This document shows positions 8,489 through 16,678 of a stretch of DNA of 64,000 nucleotides, in pieces. The DNA lies in contig JACQDM010000008.1 of the NCBI GenBank assembly GCA_016201045.1, positions 248,001 through 312,000 on the forward strand, read 5' to 3'. The DNA is from Afipia sp. Its GTDB lineage: Bacteria > Pseudomonadota > Alphaproteobacteria > Rhizobiales > Xanthobacteraceae. The translations under genes and the position numbers were made by a program. The notes under the pieces are model-generated. The model saw only the letters and a program-made list of their open reading frames with translations. It made no database searches and had not been told where the DNA came from. Numbering within the stretch: the stretch's first letter is position 1; each line of letters opens with the position of its first letter.

Positions 8489-9205
8489 ATGCCAGCGAAG
8501 ACTGACGATCCATCCAAGGCCGGATTTTCCGAGGCGCCGCATTATCACGGCCATCGCGAAAGATTGCGCGACCGTTTTCGCGACGCAGGCGCAGATGCGC
8601 TCAGCGATTACGAATTACTGGAGATGGTACTGTTTCGGGCGTTACCGCGCCGTGACGTCAAACCGCTCGCCAAGTCGCTCATTGCGAAATTCGGATCGTT
8701 CGCTGAAACGGTACATGCACCCGAAACGCTTTTGAAGGAAATCAGCGGTCTCGGCGATTCAGCCATTACCGAGATCAAACTGATCGCGGCGACGGCAAGC
8801 CGCGTTGCCAAGGGGCAGGTCAAGCAGAAGACCGTGCTGTCGTCGTGGTCCAGCGTGATCGATTACTGCCGCGCATCGATGGCGTTCGCCGACAAGGAGC
8901 AGTTCCGGATTCTGTTTCTCGACAAGCGCAATCAGCTCATTGCCGACGAGTTGCAGCAGGTCGGCACCATCGATCACACGCCGGTTTATCCGCGCGAAGT
9001 CGTCAAGCGCGCGCTCGAACTGTCGGCGACTGCGATCATTCTTGTTCACAATCATCCGTCCGGCGATCCGACGCCGTCGACCGCCGACATTCAGATGACG
9101 AAATCAATCATAGCAATCGCAATGCCCCTTGGCATTGCCGTTCACGACCACGTCATCGTCGGCAAAAACGGCCACGCGAGCCTCAAGGGCATGCGGCTGA
9201 TGTAG
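8489..9205 (+). CDS. radC: RadC family JAB-domain protein
   Basis: The 238-residue protein has an N-terminal helix-hairpin-helix-like part (about 20-110, [27 protein letters not shown]) and a C-terminal JAMM/JAB domain with the zinc motif [14 protein letters not shown] (His187, His189, Ser197, Asp200). The family name comes from a historical DNA-repair link in E. coli that has since been questioned, so the true activity is not established. It sits downstream of map with a 75-base gap holding an inverted repeat, and converges with the inhibitor gene, three bases between stops. Confidence 0.93.
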   Translation: MPAKTDDPSKAGFSEAPHYHGHRERLRDRFRDAGADALSDYELLEMVLFRALPRRDVKPLAKSLIAKFGSFAETVHAPETLLKEISGLGDSAITEIKLIAATASRVAKGQVKQKTVLSSWSSVIDYCRASMAFADKEQFRILFLDKRNQLIADELQQVGTIDHTPVYPREVVKRALELSATAIILVHNHPSGDPTPSTADIQMTKSIIAIAMPLGIAVHDHVIVGKNGHASLKGMRLM

Positions 9206-9208
9206 ACT

Positions 9209-9898
9209 TTATTGCCGCACCAGAATCAGCGGATCGGCGCTTTCAGGAATTTTGCGCCACTGCGCATTGTCATCGGCCTCGAAGCGCCAGATTTCGCCCT
9301 TTGCCGATTGCAGAAGCAACTCGCCGCGTTCGATGCGCCAGATCGTCGGCGCAAACGCCGCTACAAGCGGATCGCAGCGCGGCTTGAGATAGACGGCAAA
9401 ATTGTCGGGCTTCGTCTCAGTATTGGTCAATGTCAGTCCGCAGACCGTCTTGCCGCTGTCGCGCACCATCGACCAGTCGCCGATCATCTGGTCGGTCGAC
9501 TTCGACAGCGCGCGGGCCGCCGCGAGATTTTGCAAGAGATAGACGCCCTCATTCGGGCGTTGGCCCTCGAAAATACCGCTTTCGACTTCGGTGACGTCGA
9601 TTACAGGCTGTCCCTTGGCGTCCTGCAGCCGCACAATGTCGAGACCTTTTACGCTCCACGCTGCAATGGACTTCGTGAAAGGCAACGCGTCGGCACAGCC
9701 TTTGTCGAGTTCGAGTTTTTGACCTTGTGGCGTTGCGTCGGCTTTAAGCGTGATCACGCACGTCTTGTCGCGCCCGGCGGTAGACAGTTCCCACTGCCCG
9801 ACCATGTCGTTGGCGAGCGACCGCGTATCTTGCGCCCGCAACGGCGTGCATGAAATCGCCAACGCAACGACAACGGCCAAGGGACGCAACGCAAGCAC
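9209..9898 (-). CDS. AprI/Inh-type protease inhibitor family protein with two domains
   Basis: The 229-residue exported protein begins with a signal peptide (MLALRPLAVVVALAISCTPLRAQ region). Two similar beta-barrel repeats follow: about residues 31-125 (MVGQWELS, DKTCVITL, KGCADALPF, AAWSVKGLDIVRLQD) and about 137-229 (MIGDWSMV, GKTVCGLTL, PRCDPLVAAF, TIWRIERGELLLQS). Each contains the W, the two cysteines and the closing strand typical of the Omp19/AprI/Inh family, small periplasmic inhibitors of metalloproteases. Single-domain members are about 110 residues, so this is a tandem duplication. No serralysin-type protease gene is adjacent. It ends two bases after the end of the dehydrogenase gene and may be co-transcribed from it. 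Confidence 0.75.
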   Translation of the reverse strand: MLALRPLAVVVALAISCTPLRAQDTRSLANDMVGQWELSTAGRDKTCVITLKADATPQGQKLELDKGCADALPFTKSIAAWSVKGLDIVRLQDAKGQPVIDVTEVESGIFEGQRPNEGVYLLQNLAAARALSKSTDQMIGDWSMVRDSGKTVCGLTLTNTETKPDNFAVYLKPRCDPLVAAFAPTIWRIERGELLLQSAKGEIWRFEADDNAQWRKIPESADPLILVRQ

Positions 9899-9899
9899 G

Positions 9900-10871
9900 T
9901 CAGCGGCCTTTTACTGGCGTTTCCGCAATCGGCGTCAGCGGTGGCTTGCCCGAAAACCACGCCTTCAGATTGTCGACCACGAGCTGGTCCATCGCGTTGC
10001 GCGTGGTCACGGATGCCGACGCGATGTGCGGAAGGAGAACGACATTCTTCATGATCCGCAGTTCTTCCGGAACTTTCGGCTCGTTGGCAAACACGTCGAG
10101 GCCCGCGGCCATGATGGTGCCGTCCTGAAGCGCCTTGATCAGCGCCGGTTCGTCGACCACCGATCCGCGCGCGACGTTGATGAAGATGCCACGCGGACCG
10201 AGTGCCTTGAGAACTTCGGCATTGATCATTTTCGCCGTGGACGCGCCGCCGGGCGTGATGGCGATCATGGTATCGACGTCCTTCGCCATATCGAGCAGCT
10301 TCGGATAGTGCTTGTATTTGACGCCCTTCGCCGGATTGCGTGAGTGATAGACGACCGGCACGAGCGAGGCTTCGAGCCGGCGCGCAATGGCCTGACCGAT
10401 ACGGCCCATGCCGACTATGCCGACGGTGCGGTCGCGCAGGGAACCCGCGCTCAGCGGATACCACGCGTTTTCCCATTTTCCAGCACGGAGATATTTGTCG
10501 GCCTGAATGAATTCGCGCACCGTTGCGATGAGAAGACCCAAAGCGGTGTCTGCGACTTCTTCGGTCAGTACGTCGGGCGTATTGCAGACGATGACGTTAT
10601 GTTCGCTTGCGTATTTGGAATCGACATGGTCGTAGCCGACGCCGAAGCTCGAAACGATTTCGAGTTTCGGAAAGCGCGCAAGCATCGTCGCATCCGCTGG
10701 AACCAAACCTGTGACCGCGATGCCACGGATACGGCCGACGACATCGGCCGCGAGCCGGCCGAGATCGCGCTGATTCTCGAATTTGTGCAAAACGAAGTTG
10801 GCGGGGAAGCCACCGTCGATGACCGGCTTCGACGGCCCGTAAATCAGAATGTCGACCTTATCCGCCATCAA
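9900..10871 (-). CDS. D-isomer-specific 2-hydroxyacid dehydrogenase
   Basis: A 323-residue cytoplasmic enzyme that reduces a 2-oxo acid to a D-2-hydroxyacid, most like glyoxylate/hydroxypyruvate reductases. The nucleotide fold has GIVGMGRIGQAI (151-162); the second strand ends in HSRNP (176-180), where the Arg may favour NADPH. The catalytic triad is present: Arg235 (VARGSVVDE), Glu264 (ANEP) and His282 (LPHIAS). Its start overlaps the stop of the ABC permease gene by four bases, so it is translationally coupled to the ABC operon and its substrate may be related to what the transporter imports. Confidence 0.9.
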   Translation of the reverse strand: MMADKVDILIYGPSKPVIDGGFPANFVLHKFENQRDLGRLAADVVGRIRGIAVTGLVPADATMLARFPKLEIVSSFGVGYDHVDSKYASEHNVIVCNTPDVLTEEVADTALGLLIATVREFIQADKYLRAGKWENAWYPLSAGSLRDRTVGIVGMGRIGQAIARRLEASLVPVVYHSRNPAKGVKYKHYPKLLDMAKDVDTMIAITPGGASTAKMINAEVLKALGPRGIFINVARGSVVDEPALIKALQDGTIMAAGLDVFANEPKVPEELRIMKNVVLLPHIASASVTTRNAMDQLVVDNLKAWFSGKPPLTPIAETPVKGR

Positions 10872-11668
10872 TTTTCCTTTCCGAGAGCGCTTTCGTGCCA
10901 GCGTCGTAGCACAAGATATGAGATCAGCGAGAGGGTCATGTAGATCACAATTCCAGCCGCCGACAGCAGCAACAAGGCCGCGAACATGCGCGGAATGTTG
11001 AGACGATACCCGGATTCGGCAATGCGATACGCAAGACCGGAACCGGCTCCAGCCGATCCTGCAGCGATTTCCGCGACAACCGCACCGATCAGCGAAAGAC
11101 CACCCGCAATCCGCAATCCGCCCAGAATATGCGGCAGCGCGGACGGCAACTTCAAACGGCGCAACGTCTGCGCGCGCGACGCGCCATACAATTCAAACAA
11201 CCCGAGCAAATTGCGGTCAACCGAGTTCAATCCCAGCGTCGTGTTCGACAGCACGGGGAAGAACGCCACGATCCAGGCGCACACCACGACAGCTGCGTGT
11301 TGCGGCAGGTAGATCAAAAGAAGCGGCGCGATCGCAATCACGGGGGTGACTTGCAGAATGACCGCATAGGGAAAGAAGGAATATTCCAGCCACTTCGAGC
11401 GGCTGAACAAAAGCGCCATGACGATGCCTCCGACGGAGGCGGCGACAAACCCTTCAAACGTCGTCAGCAACGTCGTAAGCAGGGAATCGAACAGAACCGG
11501 CCAGTCTTGAATAAGCGTCCTGAAGACCAGACTGGGTGCCGGCAACACATAAGGCTGAATGTTTTTGACCTGGACGACCGCTTCCCATACCGCCAAGCCG
11601 ACAGCCAATGCCAATGGCGGAAGCACGTAGCGCAGAGCACTGAAACCTGAATGCTCTCGCGCAATCAT
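10868..11668 (-). CDS. ABC transporter permease, nitrate/sulfonate/thiamine-precursor type
   Basis: A 266-residue integral inner-membrane protein with about six hydrophobic segments and the BPD permease coupling loop ELYGASRAQTLRRLKLPSALP (seen around residues 158-178). It resembles SsuC/TauC/ThiX-type permeases of the taurine/nitrate family. Its start overlaps the end of the ATPase gene by four bases and its stop overlaps the dehydrogenase start by four. With the neighbouring ATPase and binding protein it forms a complete importer; the substrate is not evident. Confidence 0.9.
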   Translation of the reverse strand: MIAREHSGFSALRYVLPPLALAVGLAVWEAVVQVKNIQPYVLPAPSLVFRTLIQDWPVLFDSLLTTLLTTFEGFVAASVGGIVMALLFSRSKWLEYSFFPYAVILQVTPVIAIAPLLLIYLPQHAAVVVCAWIVAFFPVLSNTTLGLNSVDRNLLGLFELYGASRAQTLRRLKLPSALPHILGGLRIAGGLSLIGAVVAEIAAGSAGAGSGLAYRIAESGYRLNIPRMFAALLLLSAAGIVIYMTLSLISYLVLRRWHESALGKEN

Positions 11669-12489
11669 CGCGGTGCCCCCGCTTCGCTCGCTGTTGTAAG
11701 CGCGGCCGATACGTCCCGGCAGTAGGCCGCATATTCAGCGGAGGTGCGAAAATCCTCGCCGCGCGACGGCGGCGCGTCTATGCGAAACTCTTCGCTGATG
11801 CGTCCAGGCCGCGATGTCATGACGAGAATGCGTTGCGACAGATAAACTGATTCGAAAACCGAATGCGTGACGAACAAAACGGTTTTGTGAAGGTTTCGCC
11901 AAACCGACAGCAGATCGTTGTTGAGTTTGAAGCGCGTAATTTCGTCGAGCGCCGCGAACGGCTCATCCATCAACAATATATCCGGGTCCGTGACGAGTGC
12001 GCGCGCCAGCGACGCGCGCATTTTCATGCCACCCGAGAGTTCGTGCGGATAGGCATTGGCAAACTCGGTAAGGCCCACCTGACTCAGTGCCTCATTCACA
12101 CGCGCTTCTGCGTTTCTGTGGGAAACACCCGCGAGATCGAGTGGAAGCCGGATATTGCCGCGTACATCGGTCCACGGCATGAGGGTCGGCTCCTGAAAGA
12201 CAAAGCCTACATCGTGGCGTGATCGATCACGGTCGCCGCGTGACGCGACGCGGACACTACCGGCCGTCGGTTCGCTCAAGCCTGCGATTGCGCGCAATGC
12301 GGTAGATTTTCCGCAACCGGATGGGCCGAGCAACGAGACAAATTCTCCCGAGCGAACGGACAAGTCGACTGGTCCCAGCGCAGCCACGCCGTTGTCATAA
12401 ATCTTGGTAACGCCGCGCAACTGAATTGCGACGCCCGCCAGCAAAGCCGGCGTAGGTGTTCCCGCTTCGATGACGGAGGGATCGCTCAC
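11665..12489 (-). CDS. ABC transporter ATPase, SsuB/TauB-like
   Basis: The ATPase of the same importer. It has Walker A GPSGCGKST, a Q-loop FVFQEPTLMPW, signature LSGGMKMRASLARAL, Walker B ILLMDEPFAALDE and switch His in VTHSVFE. SsuB/TauB-type ATPases share the FQEP-LMPW pattern. The frame is open back to 12573 inside the upstream gene, but I prefer the GTG at 12489 (274 residues): it lies ten bases after the stop of the binding-protein gene, avoiding a 74-base overlap, and leaves a usual N-terminus before the first strand (VAIQLRGVTKIYD). Confidence in the exact start is moderate. Confidence 0.88.
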   Translation of the reverse strand: MSDPSVIEAGTPTPALLAGVAIQLRGVTKIYDNGVAALGPVDLSVRSGEFVSLLGPSGCGKSTALRAIAGLSEPTAGSVRVASRGDRDRSRHDVGFVFQEPTLMPWTDVRGNIRLPLDLAGVSHRNAEARVNEALSQVGLTEFANAYPHELSGGMKMRASLARALVTDPDILLMDEPFAALDEITRFKLNNDLLSVWRNLHKTVLFVTHSVFESVYLSQRILVMTSRPGRISEEFRIDAPPSRGEDFRTSAEYAAYCRDVSAALTTASEAGAPR

Positions 12490-12499
12490 GCGAGCGCTG

Positions 12500-13528
12500 T
12501 CAGTTTCGCGGGCGAAGGTCGAGGCCGACGCCCTTGTTGATGAAACGCAGCGTATAGGCCTTGCGATAATCAAGATCGCGCGGGGTCACACCAGCGCGGG
12601 TCATCTTGCTGAAAAAATCCGCCATCCGTGCGTCGCTCATCGCGCCGATCCCGTCCTTAAGCGTATCGCCGGAATCGACGATGCCGAACTGCTTCATCTT
12701 GTCGATTGAATAGGCAAGAAGCTCATCGCTCATCTCGGGATTGAATTTCTTGATCAGCGTATTACCCGGCGCGCTGTCGCCGTAAAGGTAATGGTACCAT
12801 CCGACAATCGATGCATCGACGAAACGCTGCACGAGGTCCGGCTTCTTTTCGGCAAAGTCGGATCGCGTTTCGATCAATGTCGAATAGCTGCTGAATCCGT
12901 AGTCGGCCAGCAGAATGACCGTCGGCTTGAATTTCGCCTGCTGCTCGATGGCGAACGGCTCCGATGTCACGTAACCCTGCATCGCACTTCTTTTGTCCGC
13001 GAGAAAAGGCTGCGCATTGAAAGTGTAGGGCTTTACTTTGTCTTCGCTAAAGCCGTATTCGGATTTCAGCCATTGAAAGTAGGTCGGCATTCCCTCTTTC
13101 GAAACAAACAGCGTCAGCGGCTTCAGGTCTTCGAGTTTGGTAACCTTCGATTCCGGATGAGCGAGGAAGACCTGCGGCTCCTTCTGAAAAATTGCCGCGA
13201 TCGCGACCACCGGAACTTTATTGGCGACGGCATCGAACGACTGGAGCGTATTCGCGCTCATGAAAAAATCGATCTTGCCCGCAATAAGTTGAATGCGATT
13301 GTTGGTGTTGGGACCGCCAGGAACGATCGTGACGTCGAGTCCATAACTCTTATACGTGCCGTCGGCGACAGCTTGAAAAAAGCCGCCATGTTCGCCTTCG
13401 GCGACCCAATTCGTCCCGAACGTGATTTTGTCGAGATCCACCACCTTCTGCGCGGATGCATGCGGCATTGCCAGGGCGAACAGCACAACGCCTGCGGCTG
13501 CAGCTGCCCGCGCGAGGTATGGCAACAT
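12500..13528 (-). CDS. ABC transporter substrate-binding protein, NMT1/THI5-like
   Basis: A 342-residue periplasmic binding protein, first gene of the operon. The signal peptide (LPYLARAAAAAGVVLFALAMPHASA) is followed by ITFGTNWVAEGEHGGFFQAV, the usual opening of NMT1/THI5/SsuA-like proteins, and YGLDVTIVPGGPNTNN. This fold binds small organic ligands such as alkanesulfonates, thiamine-pyrimidine precursors, formamidopyrimidines or riboflavin, so the ligand remains open. The ATG at 13528 has GGAG about eight bases upstream and starts right at the signal peptide; the frame extends to 13633 but would add a basic leader. A divergent creatininase-family gene starts 91 bases upstream, suggesting shared regulation and a linked pathway. 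Confidence 0.9.
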   Translation of the reverse strand: MLPYLARAAAAAGVVLFALAMPHASAQKVVDLDKITFGTNWVAEGEHGGFFQAVADGTYKSYGLDVTIVPGGPNTNNRIQLIAGKIDFFMSANTLQSFDAVANKVPVVAIAAIFQKEPQVFLAHPESKVTKLEDLKPLTLFVSKEGMPTYFQWLKSEYGFSEDKVKPYTFNAQPFLADKRSAMQGYVTSEPFAIEQQAKFKPTVILLADYGFSSYSTLIETRSDFAEKKPDLVQRFVDASIVGWYHYLYGDSAPGNTLIKKFNPEMSDELLAYSIDKMKQFGIVDSGDTLKDGIGAMSDARMADFFSKMTRAGVTPRDLDYRKAYTLRFINKGVGLDLRPRN

Positions 13529-13619
13529 GATCGAACTCCGTCGATGACCTTGAGCTTGCATGCGGGCAAAGCTACCCTGCAATCGCACACAATGAAATCT
13601 CTCTTGCCGCAGTGAGTGC

Positions 13620-14441
13620 ATGACAAAAGCCATTCCCGACCGCGACTGGTCCGCGATTCACTGGACATGCGTGGACAAGATGGCTGCATCGCAGTGGATT
13701 GCCGTATTGCCTCTGGCCGCCACAGAGCAGCATGGGCCGCACCTGCCGCTCGAGACGGACACGCTGATTGCGCAGGCCTATCTTACGCGAGTTCGGGAGA
13801 TGCTGGCGGATTCCGTGCCGGCGATTTTCTTGCCGATCGAGCCGATCGGAATCTCGACCGAGCACCTCGCGTTTCCCGGCACGCAAACGCTGACGACGCA
13901 GGAGGCTCTCGCAAAGTGGATGGCGATCGGCGATAGCGTGGCAGCCACCGGCATTCGCAAACTCGCGATCGTCACAAGCCACGGCGGCAACAGCGCGGCG
14001 ATGGCATTGATCGCGCAGGATTTGCGCGCCAAGCACGACATGCTCGTTGTCACGACAAGTTGGAGCCGCTTTGGCGCGCCGGAGGGACTTTTTCCGCAGG
14101 ACGAAATTCGCTACGGAATTCATGGCGGCGCCGTCGAGACGTCGATCGTTCTCTCCGCGTTTCCGGATCGCGTGCGCAGAGATGAGATTGCCGACTTCCC
14201 GTCAGCAGCAAGCATGATGGCAAAAGAATTCCGCTGGCTCTCGGATGGACGGCCCGCGCCGTTTGCCTGGGCCGCGCAGGATCTCAACCCTCAGGGTGCG
14301 GTGGGCAACGCCACCCTCGCCACCGCCGAAAAAGGCGAAGCTCTGATCGAATTCGGCGCGCGCGCTTTCTGCCAATTACTCGATGACGTCAGCCGCTTCG
14401 ATTTAACCCGGCTACAAATTCTGCCTCAAATTTCTTTATGA
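13620..14441 (+). CDS. Creatininase-family amidohydrolase
   Basis: A 273-residue cytoplasmic metal-dependent hydrolase. The family metal ligands are visible: Glu36 and His38 (ATEQHGPHLPL), Asp47 (ETDTLI), His121 (TSHGGNS) and Glu173 (GAVETS). Members open cyclic amides (creatinine), deformylate formamidopyrimidines in riboflavin/F420 pathways, or trim the mycofactocin precursor. No creatinase or mycofactocin genes are nearby. Divergent placement from the ABC operon suggests it acts on the imported compound or a derivative. The start at 13620 has no clear ribosome-binding site. Confidence 0.88.
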   Translation: MTKAIPDRDWSAIHWTCVDKMAASQWIAVLPLAATEQHGPHLPLETDTLIAQAYLTRVREMLADSVPAIFLPIEPIGISTEHLAFPGTQTLTTQEALAKWMAIGDSVAATGIRKLAIVTSHGGNSAAMALIAQDLRAKHDMLVVTTSWSRFGAPEGLFPQDEIRYGIHGGAVETSIVLSAFPDRVRRDEIADFPSAASMMAKEFRWLSDGRPAPFAWAAQDLNPQGAVGNATLATAEKGEALIEFGARAFCQLLDDVSRFDLTRLQILPQISL

Positions 14442-14474
14442 AAACCAATGGCTTCTGTTGTATCTGGTTTCTTA

Positions 14475-14491
14475 TTGCAAACCATTCGCAA
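14475..14491. promoter_or_regulatory. Fur-family-type operator-like palindrome, upstream copy
   Basis: TTGCAAACCATTCGCAA is a 17-bp near-palindrome of the form TTGC-N9-GCAA, close to the alphaproteobacterial Fur/Mur box (TGCAAATNATTTGCA type). It is followed 23 bp centre-to-centre by a second copy sharing 14 of 17 positions. It lies upstream of the fusion porin gene. Binding is inferred from motif resemblance only. Confidence 0.55.
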
Positions 14492-14497
14492 TAATTG

Positions 14498-14514
14498 TTG
14501 ACAATCATTCGCAA
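14498..14514. promoter_or_regulatory. Fur-family-type operator-like palindrome, promoter-overlapping copy
   Basis: TTGACAATCATTCGCAA; on the other strand it reads TTGCGAATGATTGTCAA, a good fit to the Fur/Mur box. Its first six bases are also the perfect -35 hexamer TTGACA of the promoter for the fusion porin, so a bound repressor would block RNA polymerase. Together with the upstream copy it forms a tandem operator. Confidence 0.6.
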
Positions 14515-14527
14515 CTGCGGCTGTTAT
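14498..14527 (+). promoter_or_regulatory. Sigma-70-type promoter of the fusion porin gene
   Basis: TTGACA at 14498-14503, an 18-bp spacer, then TGTTAT at 14522-14527. Transcription would begin near 14534, leaving a leader of about 168 bases before the ATG at 14702. The -35 element is embedded in the second operator-like repeat. Confidence 0.55.
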
Positions 14528-14701
14528 CTCGCGCGGGCTTTGCGGGAAATTTGTCGTGCAATTTTGTAACGCCGGAATGACAGGCGATCGGCTTCGCAGC
14601 GCGAAGTGGCGCTTCGGATTCGATCGTGGCAAAGCACGTCACCTGACGAAGTGCGCGGACAAGCACGCCATGATTCGCAAATTCAAATGCAGTGACTTGC
14701 C

Positions 14702-16678
14702 ATGAAGCGGTTGCTCGCGAGCGTCGCGCTTGGTGCACTGTCGTGCGATGTTGCAATGGCGGCAGACATGCCGGCGAAGGCACCGCGTGCGGCAACGTAT
14801 TTCGATTGGAGCGGTCTCTATGCCGGCGGACACATTGGATACGGATTCGGAGATTTCGGCCCCGGCAGCAATCCGCTGCCTCTGCAAGGCGTGTTTTTTC
14901 CTTACAGCATCACCGGACTGATCGGCGGCTATCAGGCCGGATACAATCTTCAGCTTCCGAATGATTTTGTGCTCGGTGTAGAGACCGACATTTCGTTCGC
15001 CAGCCCGTTGGACCGGCCGAAATTGACACCCACGCCGTTCAACACCACCTTCGACTATTTCGGCACCGTTCGCGGCCGCGCCGGCTATGCTTTCGGGACG
15101 CTGATGCCCTACATCACCGGCGGTCTCGCATTCGGCGCAACGCATATTGATCTCAACAATCCCAATGGCGATGTCGTCGCGATGAAGGCGCGAACGCATT
15201 TCGGCTGGGTCGCAGGTGGCGGTGTCGAGTTTGCGATAGGCGGGCCCTGGAGCGGCAAGATCGAATACAACTATATCGATCTCGGTACGCGCACCTACGT
15301 CCTCGCCGATGTTCCGCTTCCAAATGTCGGCGTCGATCCCAAAGTCCAGACCATCAAGCTCGGCCTCAACTATCATCTGTGGGATAGCGCCCCTTGGACT
15401 ACTAAGGGCACTCAACTGAAGCACATCACGTTGCCAGAATCCCAAGATTGGAATGTTCACGGCCAGACTACGCTGATCACGCAGGGCTATCCCTCGTTCC
15501 GTTCTCCCTATCAGGGGCCGCAAAGCCTGCCCGGCATGGGTCAGGGCCGCGAGACATGGACCGCCGATGCATTTCTCGGGTGGCGGCTGTGGAACGGTGG
15601 GGAGTTTTACTTCAATCCCGAACTGGCGCAGGGCTTCGGGATCGGCAGCACATTCGGACTTGCCGGATTCTCGAATGGTGAAGCGCAGAAGGGCGGCGCG
15701 GAATATCCACGCTTCCGTGCACAGCGCTATTATTTCCGACAGACATTCGGCCTCGGCGGAGAGCAAGAGGACGTTGCGGATGGCCCAATGCAACTCGCGG
15801 GGAAGCGCGATATCGATCGCGTCACGGTCACGGTCGGGCGTTTTGCAGTCGGCGATTTCTTCGACGGAAACTCCTATGCGAAGGATCCACGAGCCGACTT
15901 CATGAACTGGGCGATGTGGTCGTCGGCGGCATGGGATTTCCCCGCAGACTTGCCGGGAATCACGCGCGGCGCGGTCGTCGAACTCAACCGCAAGGGCTGG
16001 GCACTGCGCGCGGGACTGTTTCAGGTTCCGTCGGCACCGGCGAGCGACGTATTGGGCTTCAAATCAGGCGGCGCGGTCGTCGAATTGGAGCAGCGCTATT
16101 CGATCATGAATCAGCCGGGAAAATTGCGCCTCGGCGTGTTCGGAAATCAGGGCAACACCGCAAACTACCGCGATGTCACCGCGGCTGTAGCGGCCAATCC
16201 GGCTCTCGATATCAACGACGCGACGATAGCAATGCGACGGACCCGTTCTAAATACGGCTTCTATGCCAACGCCGAGCAGCAGGTGGCTGCCGATATCGGT
16301 GTCTTCGCGCGAGCAAGCTGGAACGACGGCCAAAATGAAATCCTGTCATTCACAGATATCGATCGCAGCTTATCTGGCGGCGTCTCTATCAAAGGAAACT
16401 CGTGGGGCCGCCCAACCGACACATTGGCCTTGGGCGGAGCCGTCAATGGACTGTCCCAGTCGCACCGCGACTTCCTTGCCGCGGGAGGCCGCGGCCTGCT
16501 CATCGGTGACGGTCAGTTGAACTACGGTACGGAGCGCATTATGGAAACTTACTACGCGTTCTCGCTCAGCAAGGCGTTCACCTTCACGGCCGACTACCAG
16601 CTCATTGTGAATCCTGCCTACAACATGGATCGCGGGCCGGTTTCGATCTTCTCGGGACGACTGCACGGCGAATTCTAG
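14702..16678 (+). CDS. Outer-membrane fusion porin: Omp25/31-like barrel plus OprB porin
   Basis: The 658-residue product has a signal peptide (to about residue 20, DVAMAADMP) and then two outer-membrane modules. Residues about 33-235 look like a complete Omp25/31-type eight-stranded barrel (FDWSGLYAGGHIGYGFG, GYQAGYNLQLPNDFVLGVE, GRAGYAFGTLMPYITGG, TIKLGLNYHLW). Residues about 245-658 match carbohydrate-porin OprB (NVHGQTTLITQGYPSF, TADAFLGWRLWNGGEFYFNPE, GRFAVGDFFDGNSYA, closing ..FSGRLHGEF with terminal Phe). In Bradyrhizobium the OprB-like MnoP is, as I recall, a manganese channel regulated by Mur; the tandem Fur-type operators here make metal transport a plausible role, but sugar or other solutes cannot be excluded. 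No strong Shine-Dalgarno. Its stop codon shares a CTAG with the convergent gene. Confidence 0.85.
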   Translation: MKRLLASVALGALSCDVAMAADMPAKAPRAATYFDWSGLYAGGHIGYGFGDFGPGSNPLPLQGVFFPYSITGLIGGYQAGYNLQLPNDFVLGVETDISFASPLDRPKLTPTPFNTTFDYFGTVRGRAGYAFGTLMPYITGGLAFGATHIDLNNPNGDVVAMKARTHFGWVAGGGVEFAIGGPWSGKIEYNYIDLGTRTYVLADVPLPNVGVDPKVQTIKLGLNYHLWDSAPWTTKGTQLKHITLPESQDWNVHGQTTLITQGYPSFRSPYQGPQSLPGMGQGRETWTADAFLGWRLWNGGEFYFNPELAQGFGIGSTFGLAGFSNGEAQKGGAEYPRFRAQRYYFRQTFGLGGEQEDVADGPMQLAGKRDIDRVTVTVGRFAVGDFFDGNSYAKDPRADFMNWAMWSSAAWDFPADLPGITRGAVVELNRKGWALRAGLFQVPSAPASDVLGFKSGGAVVELEQRYSIMNQPGKLRLGVFGNQGNTANYRDVTAAVAANPALDINDATIAMRRTRSKYGFYANAEQQVAADIGVFARASWNDGQNEILSFTDIDRSLSGGVSIKGNSWGRPTDTLALGGAVNGLSQSHRDFLAAGGRGLLIGDGQLNYGTERIMETYYAFSLSKAFTFTADYQLIVNPAYNMDRGPVSIFSGRLHGEF

